Notes: a model not told the origin generated them from the sequence alone. Positions 47,795-56,655 are shown, numbered from the stretch's first letter. The stretch: DNA of 64,000 nt from JAAZKV01 sp041659525 (GCA_041659525.1 JBAZYC010000001.1:310001-374000); one strand, 5' to 3'. Made by a program: numbers and translations.

Positions 47795-49564
47795 TTATTC
47801 AAGCATTGCTAAAAGTACTTCTTTTAGTATTTCTTCTCTAATATTTTTAATTGCTTCTTTTACTTGTATTGCTTCTTCTTCTGTAAAGCTTGAAACATTA
47901 TCTCTTATAATTTTTTTAACTTCATCAATTTTGATTACTGCTTGGTTTAGCAGTTCTGTTGCTCTTAAGAATTTGTTAGCATCAGCGTCTTTTCCAACGC
48001 TAGTGTAATAATCAGCTATTGCACTAGTCTTTTCAGCAGTTTTTGCCAAATCTATTTTTAATGATTCTAATTTTAATGCAAGTTCTAATAATTTTCCTTG
48101 GTCAGAAATTATTTCTTTGTTTATTTTTGTTTTATTCAAATCATCTTCTTTTGCTCCAACACAATCAGACCAAACTAAACAGTTATTTTCATTGAATTTT
48201 GTTAAATATTTTCCACCATTTTGTTCACAATAAGAATATTTTTCAATAGGAATTTGTTCTTGGGTTATACAAGCTGAAACAAAATCTTTATCAGAACTTT
48301 TTGCGCACTCATATTTTTGACATTTTTCATCATCAAGTTTGATTACTACTTGTCCGTTTTCTTTGTAGCATTCATCTTTCATTTTCTTTATTTCTTCATA
48401 GGGCTGTATTTCGCAAATTGGTTTTACTTGAGTAGAACAGCTTGACTCAATTCTTCCATCAGAGCACTTTTTTATTTTGCATCCGTTTTCATCAAAATTA
48501 ATTTCACAATTAGGGTCACAAGATTCTTTTACTTGGAAATCAATAACATAAACTTCCCCGCCAATACACTTTGAAATAGTGGTACTTGTTCCGCCAGCGC
48601 TTCCAGAAGCAGCCGAAACTCCGCTTGTTGCAGTTAAGTTTCCAGTTATAGGATTAGTTGCACTTGTTGTTGTAGAAGTGTTTGTAGGAGCAGGGGTGGT
48701 AGTGGTTGTTGAAGTTGTTGCTTGAGGAATAGTTGTTGCGCACTTTGTACTATATCCATTACAAAACTCATTTGCTTTTTGCTTCCATTCAGCAATAGGA
48801 ACGCATTTCCCATTTGTCTCTCCAAAATAAAATTCTTTTCCATTTGAGCATTTTCCATAAGCTATTTTGTAAAAATCTTGAGGAACATTTACTTTGCAAA
48901 AAGGATGAACGCATCCTCTTTCATCAGTTTTAGAAACTACTTCTCCATTTGGACAATAAGGAGGAGAATAAATTGGACAATCAAAAATACATTTCCCTCC
49001 CGCATCAGGATAAGTTCCATCTAATTTACAAGTAAATCCGCTAGGGCACTGAATTGCTGCAATTCCCCCACAAAACTTTTCAGTTGAATTTTCAGCACAA
49101 GTTCCTTCACTAATTATTTCTACCCCAACGCATTTAGCCATGCACTTGTTTGAGTAAGTATTTCCATTCGCTCCGCAAACAGGCATATATTCTTTTGTAC
49201 AAATACAATCAACAGGTAGTGGTTCAATTTCTTTACATTCCCCTTCATACAAAATAGTTGCATTTTCTGCGTTAGCCATGCACTTGTTTCCATAAGTTTT
49301 GATTACTTTTTGGGTAGCACATTTACACATTGCCCCAGTAGGACACTCACAAGGGAGTTGAATATAAGTTGCTCCGCAAACAGGAGCATATTCCATTGTA
49401 CAAGCTATTTGAGTAGAATCAGTTTGTACTTCATTTGAATCATCAGTATTTGAATCATCAGCATTCGAATCATTAGTGTTTGAATCGTCAGTATTTGAGT
49501 CAACCGCAAATACACTCATTGCAACTAGTAGTAAGCAAAATAAAACCAAAAATTTCTTTTCCAT
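47795..49564 (-). CDS. Secreted Cys-rich protein with Kazal-like domains
   Basis: This 589-residue protein has a signal peptide (MEKKFLVLFCLLLVAMSVFA), an Asp/Ser/Asn repeat (about 22-45), then two Kazal-type units: CTMEYAPVCGA to YGNKCMANAENATILYEGEC, and CTKEYMPVCGANGNTYSNKC to GTC. Further Cys pairs follow, a Thr/Ser/Ala-rich linker (about 285-330) and a C-terminal helical domain (about 480-589). Kazal domains usually block serine proteases. There is no C-terminal membrane helix, so secretion or association with the nearby lipoprotein is possible. Confidence 0.75.
   Translation of the reverse strand: MEKKFLVLFCLLLVAMSVFAVDSNTDDSNTNDSNADDSNTDDSNEVQTDSTQIACTMEYAPVCGATYIQLPCECPTGAMCKCATQKVIKTYGNKCMANAENATILYEGECKEIEPLPVDCICTKEYMPVCGANGNTYSNKCMAKCVGVEIISEGTCAENSTEKFCGGIAAIQCPSGFTCKLDGTYPDAGGKCIFDCPIYSPPYCPNGEVVSKTDERGCVHPFCKVNVPQDFYKIAYGKCSNGKEFYFGETNGKCVPIAEWKQKANEFCNGYSTKCATTIPQATTSTTTTTPAPTNTSTTTSATNPITGNLTATSGVSAASGSAGGTSTTISKCIGGEVYVIDFQVKESCDPNCEINFDENGCKIKKCSDGRIESSCSTQVKPICEIQPYEEIKKMKDECYKENGQVVIKLDDEKCQKYECAKSSDKDFVSACITQEQIPIEKYSYCEQNGGKYLTKFNENNCLVWSDCVGAKEDDLNKTKINKEIISDQGKLLELALKLESLKIDLAKTAEKTSAIADYYTSVGKDADANKFLRATELLNQAVIKIDEVKKIIRDNVSSFTEEEAIQVKEAIKNIREEILKEVLLAMLE
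49434..49502 (-). repeat. 15-base tandem repeat coding for Asp-Ser-Asn units
   Basis: Four to five imperfect copies of a 15-base unit (GATTCAAATACTGAT-like on the coding strand) encode the DDSNT/DDSNA stretch just after the signal peptide of the Kazal-domain protein. Copies differ by one to three bases, so length variation between strains is plausible. Confidence 0.8.
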
Positions 49565-49696
49565 CTCTAGTAAATAGCATTATCTAATATTTAAATCATT
49601 CCAAATTAGCTTGTTTTGCCCAAAAGATTGCTTTTTTAAGGAGTTAAGAAATAATAGTAGATTAGCTAACATTGTTAGCGGTGGATGGTGGATTAA

Positions 49697-49960
49697 ATGG
49701 GTTCAAGAGAGGAACTTGAAGACCTCAAATACGAGTACGAAAAAGCTTTGAGAGTAAAAGCTAGTCTTGAGAAGAATTACGAGAGAAGAAAAAAACTTAA
49801 TCTGCTTGATAGGAACGAAGAAGAGAGTATTAAGGACGATTTAGCTGATATTGCTGGCCAAATTTCTGATCTTAGAATGAAAGTAAGAAAACTTGAGTCG
49901 CAAGGAATGCGTTCAAGAGTAATTTCTGAGACAAACGAAAAATCTCCTTGGGAAAACTAA
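49697..49960 (+). CDS. Small coiled-coil protein
   Basis: This 87-residue, highly charged protein is predicted to be almost wholly helical with heptad-like spacing (REELEDLKYEYEKALRVKAS, then DDLADIAGQISDLRMKVRKL). There is no signal peptide or membrane helix. A GGTGG-type site precedes the ATG. A perfect hairpin lies just after the gene. No family was recognised; tubulin-cofactor- or prefoldin-like helical hairpins are possible. Confidence 0.6.
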   Translation: MGSREELEDLKYEYEKALRVKASLEKNYERRKKLNLLDRNEEESIKDDLADIAGQISDLRMKVRKLESQGMRSRVISETNEKSPWEN

Positions 49961-49976
49961 TTTTTTCTTTTATAAT

Positions 49977-49996
49977 CACAGGGTCTTTACCCTGTG
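49977..49996 (+). terminator. Hairpin terminator after the coiled-coil gene
   Basis: CACAGGGT pairs with ACCCTGTG (eight bases, four-base loop), 17 bases past the stop, followed by GTTGTTAATTTAATTTT. It separates the coiled-coil gene from the radical SAM-MEMO-AMMECR1 genes. Confidence 0.65.
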
Positions 49997-50102
49997 GTTG
50001 TTAATTTAATTTTAAAAAAAACGAACAAACCAGCTTGACTTAGTAAATAGAACAAATTCACCCTAAATAATAAATAAGGTTATAACTTCTTTTGAAGAAA
50101 AT

Positions 50103-51149
50103 ATGTTTATGCAAGAATTTTATAAAAAGTTTTCAACTGAAAAGAATTCTAAAACTATTCAATGCACTGCTTGCAAACATTATTGCATTATTCCTCAAAG
50201 TGGTTTTGGTTTGTGCGGAGCAAGGAAAAATGAGGGCGGAAAAATTAATTTAATTACTCACTCAAAGCCTTGTTCACTAAATCTTGACCCGATTGAAAAA
50301 AAACCTCTTTTCCATTATTTACCAGGAAGCAAAACTCTTAGCATTGGTTTTTTTGGCTGTAATTTTAAGTGTGATTTTTGTCAGAACAGTGAAATCTCTT
50401 GCACGAGAGGAATTAGTGCTGAAAAAGAAATTGCAAAATTAGGAGAGGTGCCCCCAACTAGACTAGTGGAACTAGCTAACAAAGAAAGTGCAAAGAGCAT
50501 TGCTTTTACTTATAACGAACCTGCAATTAGTATTGAATATAATTTAGAAGCAATTGAACTTGCAAAAAAACAAAAAGGAAAAGAAAAACTTGGAGCGGTT
50601 TATGTAAGCAATGGTTATTTGAGTGAGGAGCAATTAAAGGAACTAACAAAAAGTAAAACCAAGCTTGACGCAATTAATATTGATCTAAAATCTTTTAGTT
50701 CAGATTTTTATAAAAAAACTTGCGGAGCAGAACTTGAGGGAGTCCTAAAAACTATTAGGGCAGTAAAAAAAGCAGGGATTTGGATTGAGTTAACTACCTT
50801 AGTCATCCCTAGTAAAAATGATTCTTCCCAAGAATTAAATCAAATTGCCAGTTGGATTTGTGATTTAGATAAAAATATTCCTTGGCACATAAGCGCTTTT
50901 TTTCCTAGTTACAAAATGCTTAACATTTCTCCAACAAGTACTGAAGAAATTACTAGTGCAGTAAAAATTGGAAAAGAAAGCGGATTAACTTTTGTTTACG
51001 GTGGAAATGTAAATGCCGGCCTAAGTGACACTTTTTGCCCTAAGTGCAAAAATTTGTTAATTAAAAGAAATAATTTTAATGCAAAGATACTTGGGCTTGA
51101 AAAAAATAAGTGTAATAAATGCGGAGAGGAAATTAGAGGAGTATTTTAG
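50103..51149 (+). CDS. AmmeMemoRadiSam system radical SAM enzyme
   Basis: This 348-residue PflA-like radical SAM protein begins with an N-terminal Cys segment (CTACKHYC, GLCGAR), then the cluster motif CNFKCDFC (Cys86, Cys90, Cys93). SIAFTYNEPAISIEYN and AINIDLKSFSSDFYKKTCGA are typical of the family coded beside MEMO and AMMECR1. A zinc ribbon (CPKCKNLL, CNKCGEE) closes the protein. The MEMO and AMMECR1 genes follow at once on the same strand. Substrate and reaction are unknown. Confidence 0.9.
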   Translation: MFMQEFYKKFSTEKNSKTIQCTACKHYCIIPQSGFGLCGARKNEGGKINLITHSKPCSLNLDPIEKKPLFHYLPGSKTLSIGFFGCNFKCDFCQNSEISCTRGISAEKEIAKLGEVPPTRLVELANKESAKSIAFTYNEPAISIEYNLEAIELAKKQKGKEKLGAVYVSNGYLSEEQLKELTKSKTKLDAINIDLKSFSSDFYKKTCGAELEGVLKTIRAVKKAGIWIELTTLVIPSKNDSSQELNQIASWICDLDKNIPWHISAFFPSYKMLNISPTSTEEITSAVKIGKESGLTFVYGGNVNAGLSDTFCPKCKNLLIKRNNFNAKILGLEKNKCNKCGEEIRGVF

Positions 51150-51212
51150 AAAACAAATTAGGGCTTAATTAATATAATTAAAATTATTTGAATTAAACGA
51201 ATAGTGGTTTTT

Positions 51213-51983
51213 ATGGAAGAAATTAGAGAAAGTGTTTATGCGGGTTCTTTTTACCCCAAAGAAAAAAAAGAACTTTCAAGTATGATTGATTCTTTTTTAA
51301 AAAAAGCTAAAGAGAAAAAGTTAAATGGAAAACTTAGGGCACTAATAGTTCCTCACGCAGGATATGTTTACTCAGGAAATGTTGCAGCTTTGGGTTATAA
51401 GTTACTAGAAAAATCAAACCCTAAGAAAATAATTCTTTTTGGTCCAAGTCATCATGCTTATTTAGAAGGAGCTTATTCTTTTTCAGGGAGTTGGAGTACT
51501 CCTTTAGGAAAAACAATTATTTCTTCTGCGGATTTGCCAATTATCCAAGGAGATAAAGAGCATTGTTTAGAAGTACAACTCCCTTTCTTACAAAAAGTAC
51601 TAAAAAAATTTGAATTCAAGCCAATTATTTATGGAGAAATTTCTGGCGAAGAGCTTGCTGACATAATTAATTCAGAGATGAATAAAGATTCACTCTTAAT
51701 TGCAAGTTCTGATCTGAGTCACTATCTTAGTTATGCTCTTGCAAACAAAATTGACAAAGAAACCATTAGCCCTATCTTGGAAAAAGACCTTGAAAAATTC
51801 GAAAAAGTAGGGAATGCTTGTGGAAAAGTTGGGATTGTTGCTTTAATAATTCTTGCAAACAAGAATAAGTGGACGCCAGTGCTTTTAGAGTACAAAAACT
51901 CAGGAGACACAGCTGGTGACAAAAAAGGAGTTGTAGGATACACCTCAATTGCTTTTATTGAGAAAGAAAAAATTGGTGAATGA
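51213..51983 (+). CDS. AmmeMemoRadiSam system protein B (MEMO family)
   Basis: This 256-residue MEMO-like protein, with a fold related to class III extradiol dioxygenases, has the metal-site histidines in LIVPHAGYVYSG, FGPSHHAYLEGA and SSDLSHYLSY, and CLEVQLPFLQ. The cysteine of human MEMO1 near the C-terminus is not obvious here (SGDTAGDKKGVVGYTSIAF). The ATG is chosen after AGTGGTTTTT. It stands between the radical SAM and AMMECR1 genes, the usual trio. Confidence 0.9.
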   Translation: MEEIRESVYAGSFYPKEKKELSSMIDSFLKKAKEKKLNGKLRALIVPHAGYVYSGNVAALGYKLLEKSNPKKIILFGPSHHAYLEGAYSFSGSWSTPLGKTIISSADLPIIQGDKEHCLEVQLPFLQKVLKKFEFKPIIYGEISGEELADIINSEMNKDSLLIASSDLSHYLSYALANKIDKETISPILEKDLEKFEKVGNACGKVGIVALIILANKNKWTPVLLEYKNSGDTAGDKKGVVGYTSIAFIEKEKIGE

Positions 51984-52054
51984 AAATTAATTTGATAATT
52001 AAAAAACTTAAATAAAAAAAATGATTAATGTTAAGATTAATACCTGGTGTTTAA

Positions 52055-52663
52055 ATGGATAAAAGAAAATTAGAAAATGAAATTGAAAAAGATTTTTCTC
52101 TTAGCTCTGCTGAAAAGAAGTTTTGTGTAAATCTTGCAAAAAGATCAATTGAACACTCTTTGAAAAACGAGGGGTTGCTTAAACTCTCTCCGCTTGAATT
52201 AAAGAAACTTCCAAGAAAACTTTGCGAAGAAAAAGCTTGTTTTGTTACTCTTACAATTGATGAAAAACTTAGAGGGTGTATTGGCCACTTAATTGCAGTT
52301 AAACCGCTTTATAGGGATATTATTGAGAATGCTTACGCAGCAGCTTTTTCTGATTCAAGATTTAATCCACTTAAAGAAAAAGAATTTGAGAATGTTTCAA
52401 TAGAAGTTTCTGTCCTAACTGATCCTGAGGGACTCTACTATGGTAATGCAAATGATTTACTAAAAAAAATAATTGTAGGTAAGGATGGAATAATTATTCA
52501 AAAAGGGGCCAAAAGTGCTACTTTTTTGCCCAGCGTTTGGGATGATATTTCTTCTAAAGAAGAGTTCCTTTCTGAGCTCTGCCTAAAAGCAGGTTTAATG
52601 GCCACAGAGTGGCAAAAACCGGGTCTTAAAGTTGAAAGGTATTACACAATTAAAGCAAAGTAG
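52055..52663 (+). CDS. AmmeMemoRadiSam system protein A (AMMECR1 family)
   Basis: This 202-residue protein carries the invariant six-residue LRGCIG motif (72-77), then NAYAAAFSDSRFNPL and IEVSVLTDPEGL, and ends with LCLKAGLMATEWQKPG. The family is conserved from archaea to humans without a proven reaction. A GGTGTTTAA site precedes the ATG. The conserved gene triplet implies joint action with the radical SAM and MEMO proteins, possibly in modifying RNA or protein. Confidence 0.93.
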   Translation: MDKRKLENEIEKDFSLSSAEKKFCVNLAKRSIEHSLKNEGLLKLSPLELKKLPRKLCEEKACFVTLTIDEKLRGCIGHLIAVKPLYRDIIENAYAAAFSDSRFNPLKEKEFENVSIEVSVLTDPEGLYYGNANDLLKKIIVGKDGIIIQKGAKSATFLPSVWDDISSKEEFLSELCLKAGLMATEWQKPGLKVERYYTIKAK

Positions 52664-52763
52664 AACTAATTTTACCTGTTCAAAACCGCTTTTGGACTGC
52701 TTTGAGTTAGGTTATTTAAATGATTGTTTAAGTAAATAAGTCAAGAGTTGTTTGGTGGTTATA

Positions 52764-53135
52764 ATGGGCAATACATATACAGTTATTTTAGAAGATGGGG
52801 AAGATATTTTCTCAGCTATTGATTCTTTTGTTAGAGAAAACAACATTGGCTACGGATTCATTTCAGGCGGAAAAGGAGCTCTAAAGGACTTTGATATTAT
52901 CTCTCACGGTCAACGCGGAACTGTAGAAAAAATTAATTACAAGAGAGAATTTGAAGTTAATGCTCTTAGTGGTAAAGTTGAAATGAAGGGTAAAGAAGTT
53001 AGACTAAAAATGAATGCTTTAATTTCTAGTTCAGGATTCACTCCTGTTACTGGGGAACTATTAACTGGAAAAGCCGCTGGCTCACTACAAATAACAATTA
53101 AATCAGTTGATATGAAGAAAATGATTGAAGCTTAA
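52764..53135 (+). CDS. PPC/DUF296 domain protein
   Basis: This 123-residue protein is a stand-alone PPC (DUF296) domain: YTVILEDGEDIFSAIDSFVR, IGYGFISGGKGALKDFDIIS, then LSGKVEMKGKEVRLKMNALI. In plants this domain accompanies AT-hooks; in prokaryotes it stands alone, forms trimers and may bind nucleotide or metal. The expected G-x-H-x-H type motif is not intact. The ATG after GGTGGTTATA is used. It follows AMMECR1 by 100 bases on the same strand. Confidence 0.8.
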   Translation: MGNTYTVILEDGEDIFSAIDSFVRENNIGYGFISGGKGALKDFDIISHGQRGTVEKINYKREFEVNALSGKVEMKGKEVRLKMNALISSSGFTPVTGELLTGKAAGSLQITIKSVDMKKMIEA

Positions 53136-53242
53136 ATTTAGCTTTAAATCATTTTTTCTTTTTTTTAATTTTTTTCTTTTGATTTATTCTAAATTTTTGA
53201 TTAAATTAGTTACTTTTTCAAATTATTTGTTAATTGAATTAA

Positions 53243-53383
53243 TTACTTTTTCTTTTCGCACTTTGGACATTTCATTATTTCGCACTTTCCGCCAACTTCA
53301 TCTTTTGGAACTTCGCTTCCGCACTTAACACAGTACTGACCGCCTTTTACTAAAGAATCTAAAGAAGGTTTCTTTTCAGCCAA
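53243..53383 (-). CDS. 46-residue zinc-ribbon protein
   Basis: A short minus-strand frame from TTG 53383 reads M-AEKKPSLDSLVKGGQYCV and continues with KCGSE, GGKCEIMKCPKCEKKK. The YCVKCG and CPKC pairs form a four-cysteine zinc knuckle. A GGTGATTAA ribosome binding site stands before the TTG. The protein resembles single zinc-ribbon proteins common in archaea. It is convergent with the DUF296 gene and lies just upstream of nothing else on its strand until the U32 gene end at 53515. Confidence 0.7.
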   Translation of the reverse strand: MAEKKPSLDSLVKGGQYCVKCGSEVPKDEVGGKCEIMKCPKCEKKK

Positions 53384-53514
53384 ATTAATCACCAATGAAA
53401 ACAATTACTTTCAATAATAAATAGTTACTCTTTGCCTGATACTTTAATTAATCAAGTTCTTTTTCGTTCACACCATCCAATTAGTCTAACTCTTTCTCGT
53501 TTACACTATTCAAT

Positions 53515-55910
53515 TTAATCTAGTTCCTTCTCATAGTGCCCGCGTGTGAATGAAGCGAATTTCTTTTTTGCATTTCTTCCATTTATTTTGTCAATTGCAA
53601 ATTCAATTGCCATTAATACTTCTCGGTCTTCAAATGCAGAGAAATCTATTCCAACTAACCCATATTTAGAAAATCTTTGTAATTCAAATAACATATCAAC
53701 GTGAACTGGATTGTAGAGTCTTAGGATTTTGTCTTCATCAAATCTTGCTCGATATTCAAATCCTTTTCTATCAACTAGCACGTAATCTTTTTGCTTTATC
53801 TCCCCGTTTTTAGTGTAAGCTTTTGAAGTCATTAAAAGCGGGTAAAAGAAAACAATTGGAACTAGTTTTGAAGTATTCTTCAGGTTGTGTATTTGTAAAA
53901 AAGAACATTCAACGCTTGGAACTACTTTTTCTGCACCCAAATCAAGCATTAATTTTTCGCTTAGTGAATTAAATACGTTTAATTCTCTATCAACCCAAAA
54001 TTTGAATTCCTTATTTTTCTTTTTTCTTTGAATTGCAATATAAAGCGCACCTAAATTTGATACAACAAGGTTATCCTCTTTTGTTGCTAAATCAAAATCA
54101 CTTGCTTGGTTTGTAGTTTGAATGTTTGGTGCTTTTACATAAAAGTTTTTTAAAGAAAAATTTTCTTTAGCAACAGCTAAATCTTTTACCCCTGAATAAT
54201 AATGAATTACAGTGTTGAATTCAACGTGGGTTTTAATTAAATTAGTTGTTTCTTCATTAATATTTTTATCAACAAATACTGCGTAAGCAATTGTGTTTGT
54301 TTTTTCATTTTTGCTTACTTCATTTAATAAAACATTTAGTTTTACTGCAAAAACATTTTCGTCAATTGAGTTTCTGTTTTGTTCAAAAAGAGTGCTTTCC
54401 ATTTTTTGGAAAATTATTGCTTTGAAATCTTTTAATCTACTTAATGGAATAAATGGTTTTCCTTTTATTTCAGAAGAGAATTCCCTTGGAGAAAAATAAT
54501 CTGAGGATTTGAATATTTTTTCTTTCATTAGTTCAGGAGTAGTTTGAGCAGTTTTTGATTCTTCAAGAACAAATCCTGAAAGTATTTTTACTTTGTGTTT
54601 ACCAAATTCTGCTACCGCACTTAATTCTTGTCCGCTTACTGCAAATACTCTTAAATCATAAGACATTTTTTCAGTTCGCTTTAGTGAAGCAAATGCAGAG
54701 TCAACTAGTTGTTGATTTGTAATCATATACAAATTTGAACCCATTTCTACAAATGGTCTTTTTCCCGTATCAATGAAAACAAATTGTCCACCAAATGCTT
54801 TGTTTACTTCTTTTGATCCATTAAATATTCTTTTTATTTGGAATTCTTCTGATTTTTCTTTGTAAATTACTGCAAGTCTATCCCATTGGTAAATTGGTTC
54901 TATTACTTCTAATTTTAGCATTCCTTGATTAAATCCAATTACTTTTGCGGCGAGTATTCCTTTGTGTGCCGGACTTTCTTTTGAAATCATTTGGGGCTCT
55001 TCAAAAAAGTATCCGCGAGTATTCTCTCTTGCAAAAGCAATTTTCACCATTTTTTCATCTTGGTTGTTTAATTGTTTTTCAGCAGGGTTTTCTACAAAAC
55101 AATCATCAATCGCTTTTCGGTAAGCTCGTGCTACTGTTGCAACGTAACTAATTCCCTTTAGTCTTCCTTCTACTTTAAATGAATCAATTCCCGCATCAAC
55201 TAGTGGTTGAATATCACTTAGAGTGTTAAGATCTTTCATTGAGAGAACAAAGTTCTTTTCATTATCAGGAAGATTTATTTGTTTTCCTTTTTCAAATAAA
55301 CTATAATTCATTCTACAAGGTTGCAGACACATTCCTCTGTTTCCTGATTTGTTAAATACAAATGAACTAAATGTACATTGACCAGAGTAAGAGAAACATA
55401 GTGCTCCGTGAATAAAAGTTTCTATCCCCACTCCTCTTTTTTGCATTACTTTTTTTATTTCTTTTATTTCAGTTAAAGATAATTCTCGTGAGAGAACAAT
55501 TTTTTTCGCACCTAAATCTGCAAGTAATTCTGCTCCTGCTAAGTTATGGCAGGTTGTTTGAGTAGAAGCGTGTATTTCTAAATCTGGCAATAGTTCATGT
55601 ATTGCGCTCATTAGTCCAAGGTCCTGAATTATTACTGCATCCATCCCTAAACAATAAGCGTTTTTTGCAAGTTCAATTGCTTCTTTTAATTCAGAGTCTT
55701 TAACTAAAATATTTATTGCTAAATAAACTTTTTTTCCATAGAAGTGAGCAAAATCAATTCCTTGTTTTAGTTCTTCATCATCAAAATTTCTTGCAGGAAT
55801 TCTAGCATTAAACTTTCTTGAACCTAGTAAACTGCGTCTGCTCCGTTAAGTATAGAGGCTTTTAGCATATCCAGTGTTCCTGCTGGCAAAATTAATTCAG
55901 GTTTATTCAT
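53515..55910 (-). pseudogene. U32 family protein gene with a frameshift near its 5' end
   Basis: From the ATG at 55910 the frame reads MNKPELILPAGTLDMLKASI, then LNGADAVY, and meets TAG at 55824-55826. Going back one base at that point gives YLGSRKFNARIPARNFDDEE and an open frame to 53515, about 798 residues in all. It holds TQTTCHNLAGAELL, GALCFSYSGQC, NRGMCLQPCR and SFKVEGRLKGISYVA, plus the long C-terminal part of two-domain U32 proteins. A T is apparently missing from TACTTAGG. The rest is intact, so this is a recent mutation or a sequence error. A GTGAG site precedes the ATG. Confidence 0.8.
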
Positions 55911-55960
55911 TTTCTCACTAAGTATTTACCTAAAGCAAAGTAATTAAAACACAAAAAAAA

Positions 55961-55978
55961 GCCCCTTTCGAAAGGAAC
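55961..55978 (-). terminator. Hairpin terminator after the cupredoxin gene
   Basis: GTTCCTTT pairs with AAAGGGGC (with G-U pairs), followed on the minus strand by TTTTTTTTGTGTTTT, 11 bases past the stop. It closes the cupredoxin transcript before the U32 gene start. Confidence 0.7.
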
Positions 55979-55989
55979 TTAAAGAAAAT

Positions 55990-56424
55990 TTACTCTACAA
56001 TGATTTTTGCTTTCATTGAAGGGTGAGAGGTACAGTGATAAGCGTATTCACCTATTGTATTGAAAGTGTGTTGGTAAACTGATCCTTTTGCTCTTAAACC
56101 TGAATCAAGTTCTGTTCCAATATCAGAAGTTACTGTATGCTGGGATGAATCATAATTTTGCCAAGCTACTGTATCCCCTTTCTTTATTGTTAATTCGGCT
56201 GGATAATAAGCAAAATTCTCTATTCTAATAGAATAAACTTTTGAACCTACATTTCCATCAATTGTATTATTGTCAAATCCAGTTTGAACAAAATCAGGAG
56301 TATTATTTCCTTTAGCATTATTTTGCGGTTCAGGATTAGTTGATATAGTTGATTGAGTGCATCCAAATAATGTTGCGAAAAGGAGTATTCCTAAAACTAA
56401 TCCAAAAATAGCTTTTGACTTCAT
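55990..56424 (-). CDS. Cupredoxin (plastocyanin-like) lipoprotein
   Basis: This 144-residue protein has a lipobox signal (AIFGLVLGILLFATLFG then Cys), a Asn/Thr/Pro-rich linker and a type I copper domain: AYYPAELTIKKGDTVAWQNY, SSQHTV with the first His, and YHCTSHPSMKAKI with Cys, His and Met ligands. It is likely anchored outside the membrane as a small electron carrier. No obvious redox partner gene is adjacent; tRNA-Asp lies upstream. Confidence 0.9.
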   Translation of the reverse strand: MKSKAIFGLVLGILLFATLFGCTQSTISTNPEPQNNAKGNNTPDFVQTGFDNNTIDGNVGSKVYSIRIENFAYYPAELTIKKGDTVAWQNYDSSQHTVTSDIGTELDSGLRAKGSVYQHTFNTIGEYAYHCTSHPSMKAKIIVE

Positions 56425-56520
56425 AAAACCACAACTAAATTACACTTCAATGTTATTATTAACCTAGCTTTAGAGTTACAAACTAAAAACCTTAAAAAAA
56501 AGAACTAATTAAAACTAAAA

Positions 56521-56549
56521 TTTGTTGAACAAATAACTTGTCCAACAAA
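56521..56549 (-). terminator. Hairpin terminator after tRNA-Asp
   Basis: TTTGTTG pairs with CAACAAA around a 15-base loop, 13 bases beyond the tRNA 3' end, followed by TTTTAGTTTT on the minus strand. Confidence 0.6.
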
Positions 56550-56561
56550 TTGTACATTTCA

Positions 56562-56634
56562 CGCCTTCTCCGGGATTCGGACCCGGGTCGCACCCGTGAC
56601 AGGGGTGAATCCTAGACCACTGGACGAAAAAGGC
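56562..56634 (-). tRNA. tRNA-Asp (anticodon GTC)
   Basis: The minus strand folds as a complete cloverleaf. The acceptor GCCTTTT pairs with AGAAGGC (one T-G), the D-arm is GTCC/GGAT, the anticodon stem CACCC/GGGTG encloses CTGTCAC with GTC, and the T-arm CCGGG/CCCGG encloses TCCGAAT. The discriminator base is G, as in tRNA-Asp. CCA is not encoded. There is no intron. The T-loop starts TCC where TTC is usual. A TATA element stands 22-33 bases upstream. Confidence 0.96.
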
Positions 56635-56655
56635 AGTCTCACAATAGGCCTTTGG

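Noticed and set aside
49434..49502. Short CRISPR-like repeat
   Set aside because: The 15-base units are contiguous, in frame and encode Asp-Ser-Asn; there are no spacers.
55822..55830. TAG read as pyrrolysine or suppressed stop in the U32 gene
   Set aside because: The frame after the TAG does not continue the protein; only a one-base shift restores homology, so a stop read-through cannot explain it.
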